DNA of 27,401 nt from an uncultured Clostridium sp. (GCA_900551135.1 URUX01000008.1:1-27401); one strand, 5' to 3'; shown: positions 1-8,193, counted from the stretch's first letter. The notes: generated from the sequence alone by a model not told the origin. Made by a program: numbers and translations.

Positions 1-1386
1 CTGCTGCTTGCAGCGACAGTAACGGCTGAACATCAATATCAAAAAATTGCGGTGAAACCGGCAGTATCGAATCAGGCGCTGAAGCCGGTCAATCAGTGGG
101 AGCAGCCGGATAAAAAAGCATTGGAGGACTGCGGGCTGGGCTATTTTGAGACCAGCCTGCCTGTTTTATTGATCGACACACAACATCAGCAGATAACAAA
201 AGAAAATAAAATCCAGGCCAGTCTTGCAGTCTTAAATCAGAGAGAAGACGGCCAGCCCAGATCGATTTTGGAGACGCCGGATGTGCAGTTTCCGATTACG
301 ATAAAATACAGAGGGGCATCTTCTTATTCCCAATTTGACAAAAAACAGTACCGGATAGAATTCTATGAAAAAAAAGAACATGGAAAGCGGCTGGACTATG
401 CATTTTTGGGAATGGGAGCAGACAGCGAATGGGTGTTAAATGGTCCGTTTTTGGATAAAACATTAATGAGAAACCGGCTGATATATTCATTAGGAAGAGA
501 GATATTTGAGTGGGCTCCGGATTCCAGATATGCAGAGGTATTTCTGGACGGGGAATACCAGGGCGTGTACCTGGCAGTGGAACCGGTAACCAATGGAGCC
601 AGCCGCCTGCGTTTAAGTGAATTTGGCCTTCTGTCTGGAGAAACCCCCTATATCGTAAAACGGGATCGGGTGGGAACGGAAGAAAACCCGTTACAGACCT
701 ATGGGAAAACAGAAGGAAAAACCAGCAATGATTTATATATCAGCTATCCTTCTGCCAGCAGGATAACCGAACGGCAGAAAGAGTGGATTGAACAGGATAT
801 TAGTAAGTTTGAACAGATTTTGTACTCTGATTATTTTGCAGATCCTCAGATTGGATATGCCAGGTACATTGATGAGAAATCATTTGCAGATTATGTTGTG
901 TTAAATGAAGCGGTTATGAATCAGGATGCAGGAAACCTTTCCACGTATATCTATCAGGAACTGGGGGGAGAAATGCAGATGACCATTTGGGATTATAACA
1001 ACTGCTATGATAATTATCAATGGTTCTCTCAGGACTTTACCAGATTTTTTACGGATGACAAGGCCTGGTTTGGCAGACTGCTTCAGGACAGGGCTTTTGT
1101 AGACAGGGTGGTGTCGCGGTACTATGAACTGCGCAGTTCGACCCTGTCAACGGAACATATATATGAAAGGCTAGAGCAGCTGGAACAGGAACTGGGGGAA
1201 GCGAAAGAACGGAACTTTGCAGTGTGGGGATACAGCTTTTATGAAAATATGCTTGTCAGATCGGATGAAAATGCAAATCCGGATTCCTGTTCAGCGGCCA
1301 TGACCCAGCTAAAAGAGGCAATAGAACAACGATTTGCCTTTCTGGATGCACATATAGAGGATTTATACAAAAACTGCATAAATTAG
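1..1386 (+). CDS. CotH kinase family protein, 5' end outside window
   Basis: The frame is open from base 1, so the gene begins upstream; a GTG at 52 is only an internal candidate. The first visible residues (LLLAATVTAEHQ) look like the end of a signal peptide or membrane anchor. The 461 visible residues carry the CotH pattern: RGASS at about 104-108 followed by KKQYRIEF, a GMGADSEWVLNGPF block with an MRNRL helix after it, GVYLAVEPV, and a C-terminal WDYNNCYDNY segment near 330-339 where the family has its metal-binding Asp loop. CotH proteins are atypical protein kinases first known from spore coats; many clostridial members are secreted and sit in cell-surface polymer clusters. Here the usual DxD-like loop reads D-Y-N, so catalysis is not certain. 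It is 13 bases from the epimerase gene and likely co-transcribed with it. Family call firm, substrate unknown. Confidence 0.85.
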   Translation: MLLAATVTAEHQYQKIAVKPAVSNQALKPVNQWEQPDKKALEDCGLGYFETSLPVLLIDTQHQQITKENKIQASLAVLNQREDGQPRSILETPDVQFPITIKYRGASSYSQFDKKQYRIEFYEKKEHGKRLDYAFLGMGADSEWVLNGPFLDKTLMRNRLIYSLGREIFEWAPDSRYAEVFLDGEYQGVYLAVEPVTNGASRLRLSEFGLLSGETPYIVKRDRVGTEENPLQTYGKTEGKTSNDLYISYPSASRITERQKEWIEQDISKFEQILYSDYFADPQIGYARYIDEKSFADYVVLNEAVMNQDAGNLSTYIYQELGGEMQMTIWDYNNCYDNYQWFSQDFTRFFTDDKAWFGRLLQDRAFVDRVVSRYYELRSSTLSTEHIYERLEQLEQELGEAKERNFAVWGYSFYENMLVRSDENANPDSCSAAMTQLKEAIEQRFAFLDAHIEDLYKNCIN

Positions 1387-1399
1387 AAGGGGACAGACA

Positions 1400-2494
1400 A
1401 TGAAAAAGATTATGATTGTATTTGGAACAAGACCAGAGGCGATAAAAATGTGTCCTTTAGTAAAGGAACTGAAAAAAAGTTCTGTTTTCGAGACTGTGGT
1501 GTGCGTAACCGGGCAGCACAGGGAAATGCTAAGACAGGTTTTAGACATATTTCAGGTTACGCCGGATTACGATCTGGACATTATGAAGCAGGGACAGGAT
1601 CTGTATGATATTACAACCCAGATTCTGCTGAAGATGAAAGCGGTACTGAAAGAGGAAAAACCGGATCTTGTCCTGGTTCATGGAGATACCACAACTGCTT
1701 ATGGAGCGGCATTAGCTGCGTTTTACCAGCAGATTCCCATCGGACACGTAGAAGCAGGGCTGCGTACCTATGACCTGTATTCTCCTTATCCGGAGGAGTT
1801 TAACCGTCAGGCAATCGGACTGATGGCAGCTTATCATTTTGCTCCTACTGAAACTGCCAGACAGCATCTGCTGAATGAAGGAAAAAAAGATGAGAGGATT
1901 TGGGTAACGGGAAATACCGGAATTGATGCCCTGTTCACAACGGTGAAAAAAGAGTTTTCCAATCCGGTTCTGGAATGGGCAAACGGTTCCAGACTGCTGC
2001 TGGTCACTGCTCACAGAAGAGAAAATCTGGGTGAGCCCATGCATTCCATGTTTCGGGCAATTCGCAGAATTGCAGAGGAATTTCCGGATATAAAGGCAGT
2101 ATATCCGGTTCATCTGAATCCGCAGGTCCGGCAGATTGCCAGAGAAGAACTGGATGGATGCGAAAACATCCGGCTGATGGAACCGTTATCTGTAGATGAA
2201 TTCCATAATTTTTTAGACAGAAGTTATCTGATTCTTACAGACAGCGGCGGTATTCAGGAAGAAGCCCCGTCTTTGGGAAAGCCGGTTCTGGTCATGCGGG
2301 ACACTACCGAACGTCCGGAAGGAATTGCGGTCGGAACGCTTCTTTTAACCGGGACGGAAGAGGAAACGATCTACCAGAATGTAAAAAAGCTGTTAACGGA
2401 TAAACAGGCTTATCAGGCAATGAGTGAAGCGAAAAATCCATATGGAGACGGAAAAGCCAGTGCCAGAATCCGAAGTGTCCTGGAGAATCTTTAA
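1400..2494 (+). CDS. wecB: UDP-N-acetylglucosamine 2-epimerase (non-hydrolysing)
   Basis: A cytoplasmic enzyme that interconverts UDP-GlcNAc and UDP-ManNAc, giving ManNAc units for teichoic-acid linkage units or capsule-type polymers. The 364 residues match the usual length (about 360-380). Visible family motifs in order are GTRPEAIKM at 9-17, HGDTTTAYGAALAAFY, GHVEAGLRTYDLYSPYPEE followed by NRQ, TAHRRENLGE, and the nucleotide-binding LTDSGGIQEEAPSLGKPVLV with DTTERPEG after it. ATG is preceded by AGAAGGGGAC. It lies 13 bases after the CotH gene and 2 bases before the next one, so it belongs to the same operon. This suggests that the cluster either makes a ManNAc-containing polymer or supplies the precursor for one. 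The gene could equally be called mnaA in Gram-positive usage. Confidence 0.95.
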   Translation: MKKIMIVFGTRPEAIKMCPLVKELKKSSVFETVVCVTGQHREMLRQVLDIFQVTPDYDLDIMKQGQDLYDITTQILLKMKAVLKEEKPDLVLVHGDTTTAYGAALAAFYQQIPIGHVEAGLRTYDLYSPYPEEFNRQAIGLMAAYHFAPTETARQHLLNEGKKDERIWVTGNTGIDALFTTVKKEFSNPVLEWANGSRLLLVTAHRRENLGEPMHSMFRAIRRIAEEFPDIKAVYPVHLNPQVRQIAREELDGCENIRLMEPLSVDEFHNFLDRSYLILTDSGGIQEEAPSLGKPVLVMRDTTERPEGIAVGTLLLTGTEEETIYQNVKKLLTDKQAYQAMSEAKNPYGDGKASARIRSVLENL

Positions 2495-2496
2495 AC

Positions 2497-3636
2497 ATGA
2501 AATGGAAGAAATGGAACATACTTGCATTGCTGGCGGCTGGACTGGTACTGGTTCAGCACAGCTGTGCAATTGCCCAGGAGCGGGCTGCTATCGAAGAAAA
2601 GATGGAAGCGGCCAGAGGATATCTGGAGAAAGAAAAACAATGGATTCGGGAAAATCAGGGGCAGCATGGGGAGATTTATCTGAATGGTACAGAAGCCGGA
2701 GATGTGAATCCTTATTTTGCCTGCCAGGCTGCAGAAGGCCTTTTAGCCGGAGAAGTAACAGAAGAAGATTTTGACCGGGTGGCCGCCTATCTTTCCTGGC
2801 ATAGTCAGAAACTGGCAGAAAGGAAAGGGATTATCTGCCATTACAGGAGACAGGCAGATGGAAGTTTACAGCCGAATGACGTATACGATTCGGTGGATTC
2901 CTACATTGCAGTATATATCAGTCTTTTAAGCGATTATGCAGAGAAAGGCGGAAGTCTGCTGAAGATCCATCGATGGACAGAAGCGGCAGATGTAAGCATA
3001 GATATGCTGGAGCAATTGGTGAAGGATGGCCTTACGTCTGTTTCACTGGAAAATCCCACCCGGTATTTAATGGATAACGCAGAGGTATATGAGGCCTGCA
3101 GTAAGCTGGATGCCTTGCTGCAGTCCCCACAGCTCAATGAGATAACCTGGGAAGGAAAGAAAAAGGCGGCTCAGTTTTCCAGTCAGATGAAGGAAATGCA
3201 GAAAAATGCAATCGAAAGCTTTTTGTGGAATCCGACAGAAACCCGATATGAGGTAGGGCTGAAAGAGAATGGGATTCCGGTTGGATTTGCAGGATGGGAC
3301 AGATTTTACCCGGAGTGTGCAGCTCAAATCTATCCGGTTGTCTGCGGTGTGCTTTCCCCTTCAGAAGAACGGGCTGAACTGCTGTATAATAGCCTGAACC
3401 ACCATATTGAGTGGGAAGACGGAATAGGGACAGAAGAATTTGAATGGCCGGTTTTGGCATTTGCCGCAATCAAAATGAAGGATTTTTACAGAGGGGAGCA
3501 ATATTTGGAGTACTATCAGGAAAGGTATGCGGAATACAGGAAATACCCCTTTCATACAGCAAATTCCGGATGGGCGGCAAGGGCATATGGAGAACTGGTT
3601 ACCTTCTATGAAAGCAGACTGGGGAGAGAACAATGA
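2497..3636 (+). CDS. secreted or anchored helical protein, possible (alpha/alpha) barrel glycan enzyme
   Basis: 379 residues, not recognised as a named family with certainty. Residues 1-27 form an N-terminal signal or anchor (MKWKKWNILALLAAGLVLV). The rest is helix-rich. GTEAGDVNPYFACQAAEGLL at about 64-83 and NDVYDSVDSYIAVY at about 127-140 resemble helix-start motifs of (alpha/alpha)6 barrel glycoside hydrolases such as GH8-type endoglucanases. Glu66, Asp69, Asp131 and Asp134 would be candidate catalytic or substrate residues; that is inference. A TANSGWAARAYGE helix closes the C-terminus, as in barrel proteins. ATG follows the epimerase stop by two bases and the end overlaps the next gene by four bases (ATGA), so translation is probably coupled across the three genes. 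A glycan-degrading or -trimming role outside the cell fits the neighbours. Confidence 0.6.
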   Translation: MKWKKWNILALLAAGLVLVQHSCAIAQERAAIEEKMEAARGYLEKEKQWIRENQGQHGEIYLNGTEAGDVNPYFACQAAEGLLAGEVTEEDFDRVAAYLSWHSQKLAERKGIICHYRRQADGSLQPNDVYDSVDSYIAVYISLLSDYAEKGGSLLKIHRWTEAADVSIDMLEQLVKDGLTSVSLENPTRYLMDNAEVYEACSKLDALLQSPQLNEITWEGKKKAAQFSSQMKEMQKNAIESFLWNPTETRYEVGLKENGIPVGFAGWDRFYPECAAQIYPVVCGVLSPSEERAELLYNSLNHHIEWEDGIGTEEFEWPVLAFAAIKMKDFYRGEQYLEYYQERYAEYRKYPFHTANSGWAARAYGELVTFYESRLGREQ

Positions 3637-5432
3637 AAGACAGAAAAAAAGTGAAAATCTGGACAGAGATAGTGGTTGGGCTTGTACTGGTTTTCAGCCT
3701 TTTTATATTGATTTCGGATCAGATGGGGATCTGGGATCGGTATCTGGAGGCGGCGGCTACTGCGCAAAGGGAAGAAGTACTGGGGCTGGAAAACGGAGAA
3801 TGGAAATACCTGAATGGCCAGGAAGAACCGGAATCTGGAAGGCTTTGGAGCAGTATCTGGTATGACGATTCAAAATGGCTTTTAGGAACCGGTATTTTTG
3901 CAGACGAAAGTTATGCAGAGGCGGATGCCGTTTTGAATCCGGGGTCCAGGGAAAATCCGGGCGGAACCTGTTTCTTTCGAAAAACATTTCTGGCAGATAC
4001 GACAAGTCCGGATCAGATCCTTTCGGGAATGTTATACTACCAGGGAGGCATTGTAATATATCTGAACGGAACCCCGGTTTTTTCCGGAAATATTCCAGAA
4101 GGAGGGTATCAGTCGAATCTGGAGGCCGGATCGGCTGAAACGGATAAAGAAATAAGGGTCAGCCAGCTTGAGATTACGGATCTTTCTGCATTAAAAGACG
4201 GAAAAAATGTGCTTGCCGCAGAACTTCACCGGGAAAGCTATCAGACATCAGAACTGTATTTTCACCTGGAGGGACTGACGCTGAAAACCAGTGAAGAAGA
4301 GGAAGGGAACATTGGGACAGATGGTCTGATAATCGAACAGGGTTCATCGGAAACAGAGGTTCGGATTAACTGGATGACGGATAAGACCGGTTCATACCAG
4401 GTTGAATATGCAGATGTCTGGTCGGATTTGCAGATTAAGGAGTCAGATGACTTTCCGGAGGACTGGGCAAAACGGGTACCAATGTCCGAAACACAGATAG
4501 AAAACCGGGAATGGTACCTGAACAAGGCGGGACTTTCCAGACTGAAGCCGGGAGCCAGATATGTATTCCGGATTACCGGAACAGGAAATAACGATACCTC
4601 AGAAGTCATGGAGTTTACGGTGCCCGGACCGAAGCGGTTTTCCGGCCTGGTATTGGGAGATCCTCAGCTGGGGTCTTATGGGCAGGATGACCGGATCCTC
4701 TGGAGCGCCAGTCTGGAAGCAGCAGAACAATGGATACCAAAGGCAGATATGGTGATTGTTCTGGGGGATCAGGTTGATGGGGTTGGAAGCGAAGAACAGG
4801 TACTGGAAACCTTCTGGTATTATCGGACACCCCGTCAGTTAAAAGAACGGCCCTGGATTATGATACGGGGAAACCATGAAGCGGCAGGAAGTGCAGAGAA
4901 GTTTTTTAACCAGCAATTTTTGGAAACGGGGAAGAAAGAAGGAGAGGACAGTTTTCTTACCTGTCAGGATACCCTGATTTTAAAACTGGATTCAAACAAT
5001 ACGGATATGGAGTATCATCAGCAGTTTATTGCAGAGACGGTAAAGGAATATCCGAGAAAATGGAATATTGTGCTGATGCATCACTCTCCTTACAGCCAGG
5101 GAACCCACAGAGAGGATGACAATATAAAGCATATGAGAGAAGAACTGGGGCCTCTGTTTGAAGAAGTGAACATTGATTTGGTTTTGTCCGGACATGATCA
5201 TATTTATTCCAGAACAACTCCCCAGGGCGGCAATACGGTTTATGTGACAATGGGTTCCTCAACCGGCAATAAGTTTTATGAGAAGACAAAAAACGAACAG
5301 AACCAGATCGGATATCAGGAAGAAAAACCTGTGGCAGGATATCTGGAGGCAGACAATTCCAGGATTTGTCTTACTGTATATGAATTGGAAAAAGGAACCA
5401 TAATTGACAAAGTTGAAATAAAATCCCGTTGA
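3633..5432 (+). CDS. membrane-anchored metallophosphoesterase with beta-sandwich and fibronectin-like domains
   Basis: A 599-residue protein with one N-terminal membrane segment (about 9-28). A jelly-roll-like region follows at about 60-216; NPGGTCFFRKTF and an NVLAAELH strand recall the N-terminal sugar-binding fold of glycoside hydrolase family 2. A fibronectin/purple-acid-phosphatase-like domain lies at about 228-332. The calcineurin-like phosphoesterase domain has LGDPQLG (Asp343), VLGDQVDG (Asp379, Asp382), RGNHEA (Asn414, His415), LMHHSPY (His483/484) and SGHDHIYSRT (His521, His523). The first motif has Gln where many relatives have His. The catalytic domain should lie outside the cell and cleave a phosphoester, possibly on a surface polymer. 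The start is the ATG overlapping the previous stop. The stop at 5430-5432 lies inside the rpsO promoter, and no terminator separates the two. Confidence 0.88.
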   Translation: MKDRKKVKIWTEIVVGLVLVFSLFILISDQMGIWDRYLEAAATAQREEVLGLENGEWKYLNGQEEPESGRLWSSIWYDDSKWLLGTGIFADESYAEADAVLNPGSRENPGGTCFFRKTFLADTTSPDQILSGMLYYQGGIVIYLNGTPVFSGNIPEGGYQSNLEAGSAETDKEIRVSQLEITDLSALKDGKNVLAAELHRESYQTSELYFHLEGLTLKTSEEEEGNIGTDGLIIEQGSSETEVRINWMTDKTGSYQVEYADVWSDLQIKESDDFPEDWAKRVPMSETQIENREWYLNKAGLSRLKPGARYVFRITGTGNNDTSEVMEFTVPGPKRFSGLVLGDPQLGSYGQDDRILWSASLEAAEQWIPKADMVIVLGDQVDGVGSEEQVLETFWYYRTPRQLKERPWIMIRGNHEAAGSAEKFFNQQFLETGKKEGEDSFLTCQDTLILKLDSNNTDMEYHQQFIAETVKEYPRKWNIVLMHHSPYSQGTHREDDNIKHMREELGPLFEEVNIDLVLSGHDHIYSRTTPQGGNTVYVTMGSSTGNKFYEKTKNEQNQIGYQEEKPVAGYLEADNSRICLTVYELEKGTIIDKVEIKSR

Positions 5433-5457
5433 CAGCATTTTATTCCTATGCTATCAT
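5429..5457 (+). promoter_or_regulatory. rpsO promoter (sigma-A type)
   Basis: TTGACA at 5429-5434 and TATCAT at 5452-5457 are separated by exactly 17 bases. The -35 box shares bases with the TGA stop of the upstream phosphoesterase gene. The predicted start near 5463-5465 leaves a leader of about 93 bases before rpsO. Confidence 0.85.
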
Positions 5458-5469
5458 AGCAGAGTATGA

Positions 5470-5531
5470 GTAAACGCCGAAACTCAGCCGGCAGGAACAC
5501 TCCAACCACGGCTTGGTTTACGGTAAGTTTC
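5470..5531 (+). promoter_or_regulatory. structured rpsO leader, candidate S15 autoregulatory RNA
   Basis: Three complementary pairs can be read directly. GTAAAC 5470-5475 pairs with GTTTAC 5516-5521. AGCCG 5486-5490 pairs with CGGCT 5509-5513. GAAACT 5479-5484 pairs with AGTTTC 5526-5531. The third crosses the first, so the leader could fold as a pseudoknot or switch between two forms. Ribosomal protein S15 is known to bind its own leader in several bacteria, with unrelated leader folds in different lineages. The ribosome binding site AAGGAGG at 5542-5548 follows 10 bases after the last helix. The function is inferred from position. Confidence 0.5.
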
Positions 5532-5556
5532 AATTTATTTTAAGGAGGATATTACC

Positions 5557-5823
5557 ATGATTTCTAAGGAAAAGAAAGCAGCTATTATCGCAGAGTATGG
5601 CAGAAAGCCAGGAGATACCGGTTCTCCAGAAGTTCAGGTCGCTATCTTAACTGCAAGAATTACTGAATTAACCGAGCACTTAAAGAGCAATCCAAAGGAT
5701 CATCATTCCAGACGCGGTCTGCTGATGATGGTAGGTCAGAGACGTGGTCTGTTAGACTACTTAAAGAAATCTGATCTGGAAAGCTATCGTGCACTGATCG
5801 AAAAGTTAGGCATCAGAAAGTAA
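5557..5823 (+). CDS. rpsO: 30S ribosomal protein S15
   Basis: An 88-residue small-subunit protein that binds 16S rRNA in the central domain and takes part in the B4 intersubunit bridge. The sequence shows the hallmark GDTGSPEVQVA stretch at about 19-29, the DHHSRRGLL loop and the basic C-terminal helix ending LIEKLGIRK; the length matches the family. It has an ideal AAGGAGG site, its own promoter and structured leader, and a terminator 13 bases after the stop, so it forms a mono-gene unit. Synteny with pnp is widespread in bacteria. Its start is unambiguous. Confidence 0.99.
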   Translation: MISKEKKAAIIAEYGRKPGDTGSPEVQVAILTARITELTEHLKSNPKDHHSRRGLLMMVGQRRGLLDYLKKSDLESYRALIEKLGIRK

Positions 5824-5836
5824 TTTTGCTGCTGTT

Positions 5837-5869
5837 AGGGTGGAGAGGTTTCTCCGCCCTATATTTGTT
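5837..5869 (+). terminator. rpsO intrinsic terminator
   Basis: A 10-bp stem (5837-5846 with 5851-5860, one G-T pair) has a GGTT loop and is followed by the T-rich ATATTTGTT. It starts 13 bases after the rpsO stop codon. The T tract is imperfect, so read-through into pnp is possible; I saw no clear separate promoter for pnp. Confidence 0.8.
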
Positions 5870-5892
5870 AAAGAAAGGGTTCAGCCCCGGAA

Positions 5893-5978
5893 CGGCAAAA
5901 GGACATACCGAGACCGCTGACGTATCCATGACCCTTAAGAGAGTCGTGTACAGGTCAGTAGTTTCGGATCGTTTGCCG
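5893..5978 (+). promoter_or_regulatory. long stem-loop in the pnp leader
   Basis: An extended hairpin is built from nested arms. CGGCAAA 5893-5899 pairs with TTTGCCG 5972-5978. CCGAGAC 5908-5914 pairs with GTTTCGG 5961-5967. CTGAC 5917-5921 pairs with GTCAG 5954-5958. GTA 5922-5924 pairs with TAC 5949-5951. CATGAC 5927-5932 pairs with GTCGTG 5943-5948. About 28 base pairs surround a 10-base apical loop, with small bulges. It ends 39 bases before the pnp start. In Escherichia coli, pnp is autoregulated through an RNase III-cut leader hairpin that PNPase then degrades; an equivalent here is inference from the shape and place. Confidence 0.65.
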
Positions 5979-6017
5979 CAGACAATGATTATTTTAGAAT
6001 GAAAAAGGAGACACACT

Positions 6018-8150
6018 ATGTATAAGAGTTTTAGTATGGAATTAGCAGGCCGTACTCTGACCGTAGATGTAGGCAGAGTTGCAGCACAGGCCAATGGCGC
6101 AGCGTTCATGCATTATGGCGATACCGTAGTTCTTTCTACTGCTACTGCTTCTGACAAGCCAAGAGAGGGAATCGATTTCTTCCCGCTGAGCGTTGAGTAT
6201 GAGGAAAAACTGTACTCCGTAGGAAAGATTCCAGGCGGATTTAACAAGAGAGAGGGAAAAGCATCTGAGAATGCGATCTTAACCTCCCGTGTTATCGACA
6301 GACCAATGCGTCCTCTGTTCCCGAAGGATTACCGCAATGACGTTACCTTAAACAACCTGGTAATGTCTGTTGATCCGGACTGCAGCCCGGAACTGACCGC
6401 TATGCTGGGTTCTGCGATTGCAGCTACCATTTCGGATATCCCATTTGACGGCCCTTGTGCAACGACACAGATTGGTTTAATTGACGGAGAGTTGATTGTC
6501 AATCCGACCAATGCCCAGAAGAAGGTTTCTGATATGGCATTGACCGTTGCTTCTACCAGAGAAAAAGTTATCATGATCGAGGCTGGCGCTAAGGAAGTTC
6601 CAGAGCAGGTTATGATTGACGCTATTTTCAAAGCCCACGAAGTAAACCAGGAAATTATTAAGTTTATTGATACCATTGCTGCAGAATGCGGCAAGGAAAA
6701 ACATTCTTACGAGAGCTGTGCAGTTCCGGAAGAACTGTTTGCTGCAATCCGGGAGATTGTTACTCCGGAAGAGATGGAAGCAGCAGTCTTCACCGACGAA
6801 AAGCAGAAGAGAGAAGAAAACATCCGCGTGATTACCGAGCGTCTGGAAGAGGCGTTTGCAGAAAACGAAGGGTGGCTGCCTCTCCTTGGAGATGCTGTTT
6901 ACCAGTATCAGAAGAAGACGGTTCGCAAGATGATCTTAAAGGATCATAGGCGTCCGGACGGCCGCGGCATTACAGAAATCCGTCCTCTGGCAGCAGAAGT
7001 GGATCTGCTTCCAAGAGTACATGGTTCCGGTATGTTTACCCGTGGACAGACCCAGATTTTAAATGCATGTACTCTGGCTCCATTATCTGAGGCACAGAAA
7101 TTAGACGGTCTGGATGAAAACGAGACTGCTAAGAGATATATGCATCACTACAATTTCCCGTCCTACTCTGTAGGCGAGACCAAGCCATCCAGAGGCCCGG
7201 GACGCCGTGAAATCGGTCATGGCGCACTGGCAGAGAGAGCATTAGTTCCTGTACTGCCAAGTGAGGAAGAATTCCCATATGCAATCCGTACAGTATCTGA
7301 GACCATGGAGTCTAACGGTTCTACTTCCCAGGCAAGTATCTGTGCGTCTACTCTGTCCTTAATGGCAGCAGGCGTTCCGATTAAGAGCATGGTAGCAGGT
7401 ATTTCCTGCGGTCTGGTAACTGGTGATACAGATGACGATTATATCGTTCTGACTGACATCCAGGGTCTGGAAGACTTCTTTGGCGATATGGACTTTAAGG
7501 TAGGCGGTACCCACAAGGGTATTACTGCAATCCAGATGGATATTAAGATTCACGGATTGACCCGTCCGATTATCGAAGAGGCGATTGCAAGATGCCGGGA
7601 AGCCAGAATCTACATCATGGATCAGGTTATGGCTCCAGTTATTTCCGAACCAAGAAAAGAATTAAGCAAATATGCTCCTAAGATCCGCCAGATTACCATC
7701 GATCCCCAGAAGATTGGTGATGTAGTCGGAAAACAGGGCAAAGTGATTAACAAAATTATTGAAGAAACCGGTGTAAAGATTGACATTGAAGATACCGGAG
7801 CAGTCAGCGTATGTGGTACAGACGCTGCGATGATTGAAAAAGCTGTCAACATCATCAACAGTATTGTAACAGACATTGAAGCTGGTATGATCTTTACTGG
7901 AAAAGTTGCCCGTATTATGAATTTCGGCGCTTTTGTAGAACTGGCTCCAAATAAAGACGGTATGATCCACATTTCCAAGCTGGCAGACCGCCGTGTTGCA
8001 AAGGTAGAAGATGTGGTAAATATTGGAGATGAAGTTACTGTAAAAGTAATTGAAGTTGACAAGATGGGTAGAATCAATTTAAGCATGCGTCCAAGTGACT
8101 TAGCAAAAAAAGAAGAAGCCAGGGAAGAACATGCGGTTGATGCAGAATAA
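6018..8150 (+). CDS. pnp: polyribonucleotide nucleotidyltransferase (PNPase)
   Basis: A phosphorolytic 3'-to-5' exoribonuclease of mRNA turnover that acts as a cytoplasmic trimer. The 710 residues show the full layout: a first RNase PH-like domain, a helical linker, a second RNase PH-like domain with FTRGQTQIL, YNFPSYSVGE and GRREIGHGALAERAL, then KH with VVGKQGKVINKI at about 569-580. An S1 RNA-binding domain follows (GKVARIMNFGAFVEL and HISKLAD, about 627-665), and the protein ends in a short acidic tail. The length is typical. RBS AAAAGGAG lies eight bases before ATG. It is downstream of rpsO and a long leader hairpin, and it has its own strong terminator. Many codons are those favoured in well-expressed genes. 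Confidence 0.99.
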   Translation: MYKSFSMELAGRTLTVDVGRVAAQANGAAFMHYGDTVVLSTATASDKPREGIDFFPLSVEYEEKLYSVGKIPGGFNKREGKASENAILTSRVIDRPMRPLFPKDYRNDVTLNNLVMSVDPDCSPELTAMLGSAIAATISDIPFDGPCATTQIGLIDGELIVNPTNAQKKVSDMALTVASTREKVIMIEAGAKEVPEQVMIDAIFKAHEVNQEIIKFIDTIAAECGKEKHSYESCAVPEELFAAIREIVTPEEMEAAVFTDEKQKREENIRVITERLEEAFAENEGWLPLLGDAVYQYQKKTVRKMILKDHRRPDGRGITEIRPLAAEVDLLPRVHGSGMFTRGQTQILNACTLAPLSEAQKLDGLDENETAKRYMHHYNFPSYSVGETKPSRGPGRREIGHGALAERALVPVLPSEEEFPYAIRTVSETMESNGSTSQASICASTLSLMAAGVPIKSMVAGISCGLVTGDTDDDYIVLTDIQGLEDFFGDMDFKVGGTHKGITAIQMDIKIHGLTRPIIEEAIARCREARIYIMDQVMAPVISEPRKELSKYAPKIRQITIDPQKIGDVVGKQGKVINKIIEETGVKIDIEDTGAVSVCGTDAAMIEKAVNIINSIVTDIEAGMIFTGKVARIMNFGAFVELAPNKDGMIHISKLADRRVAKVEDVVNIGDEVTVKVIEVDKMGRINLSMRPSDLAKKEEAREEHAVDAE

Positions 8151-8161
8151 AGAATAGACAG

Positions 8162-8193
8162 GGCCGCTGTCCTTGATGGACGGCGGCCTTTTT
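8162..8193 (+). terminator. pnp intrinsic terminator
   Basis: An 11-bp GC-rich stem (8162-8172 with 8178-8188, one G-T pair) with a five-base loop is followed by TTTTT. It begins 12 bases after the pnp stop. The next gene starts only 37 bases later and I see no promoter between them. Confidence 0.92.

Noticed and set aside
1712..2113. 133-codon minus-strand frame opposite the epimerase
   Set aside because: Shadow of wecB; no start signal or family resemblance.
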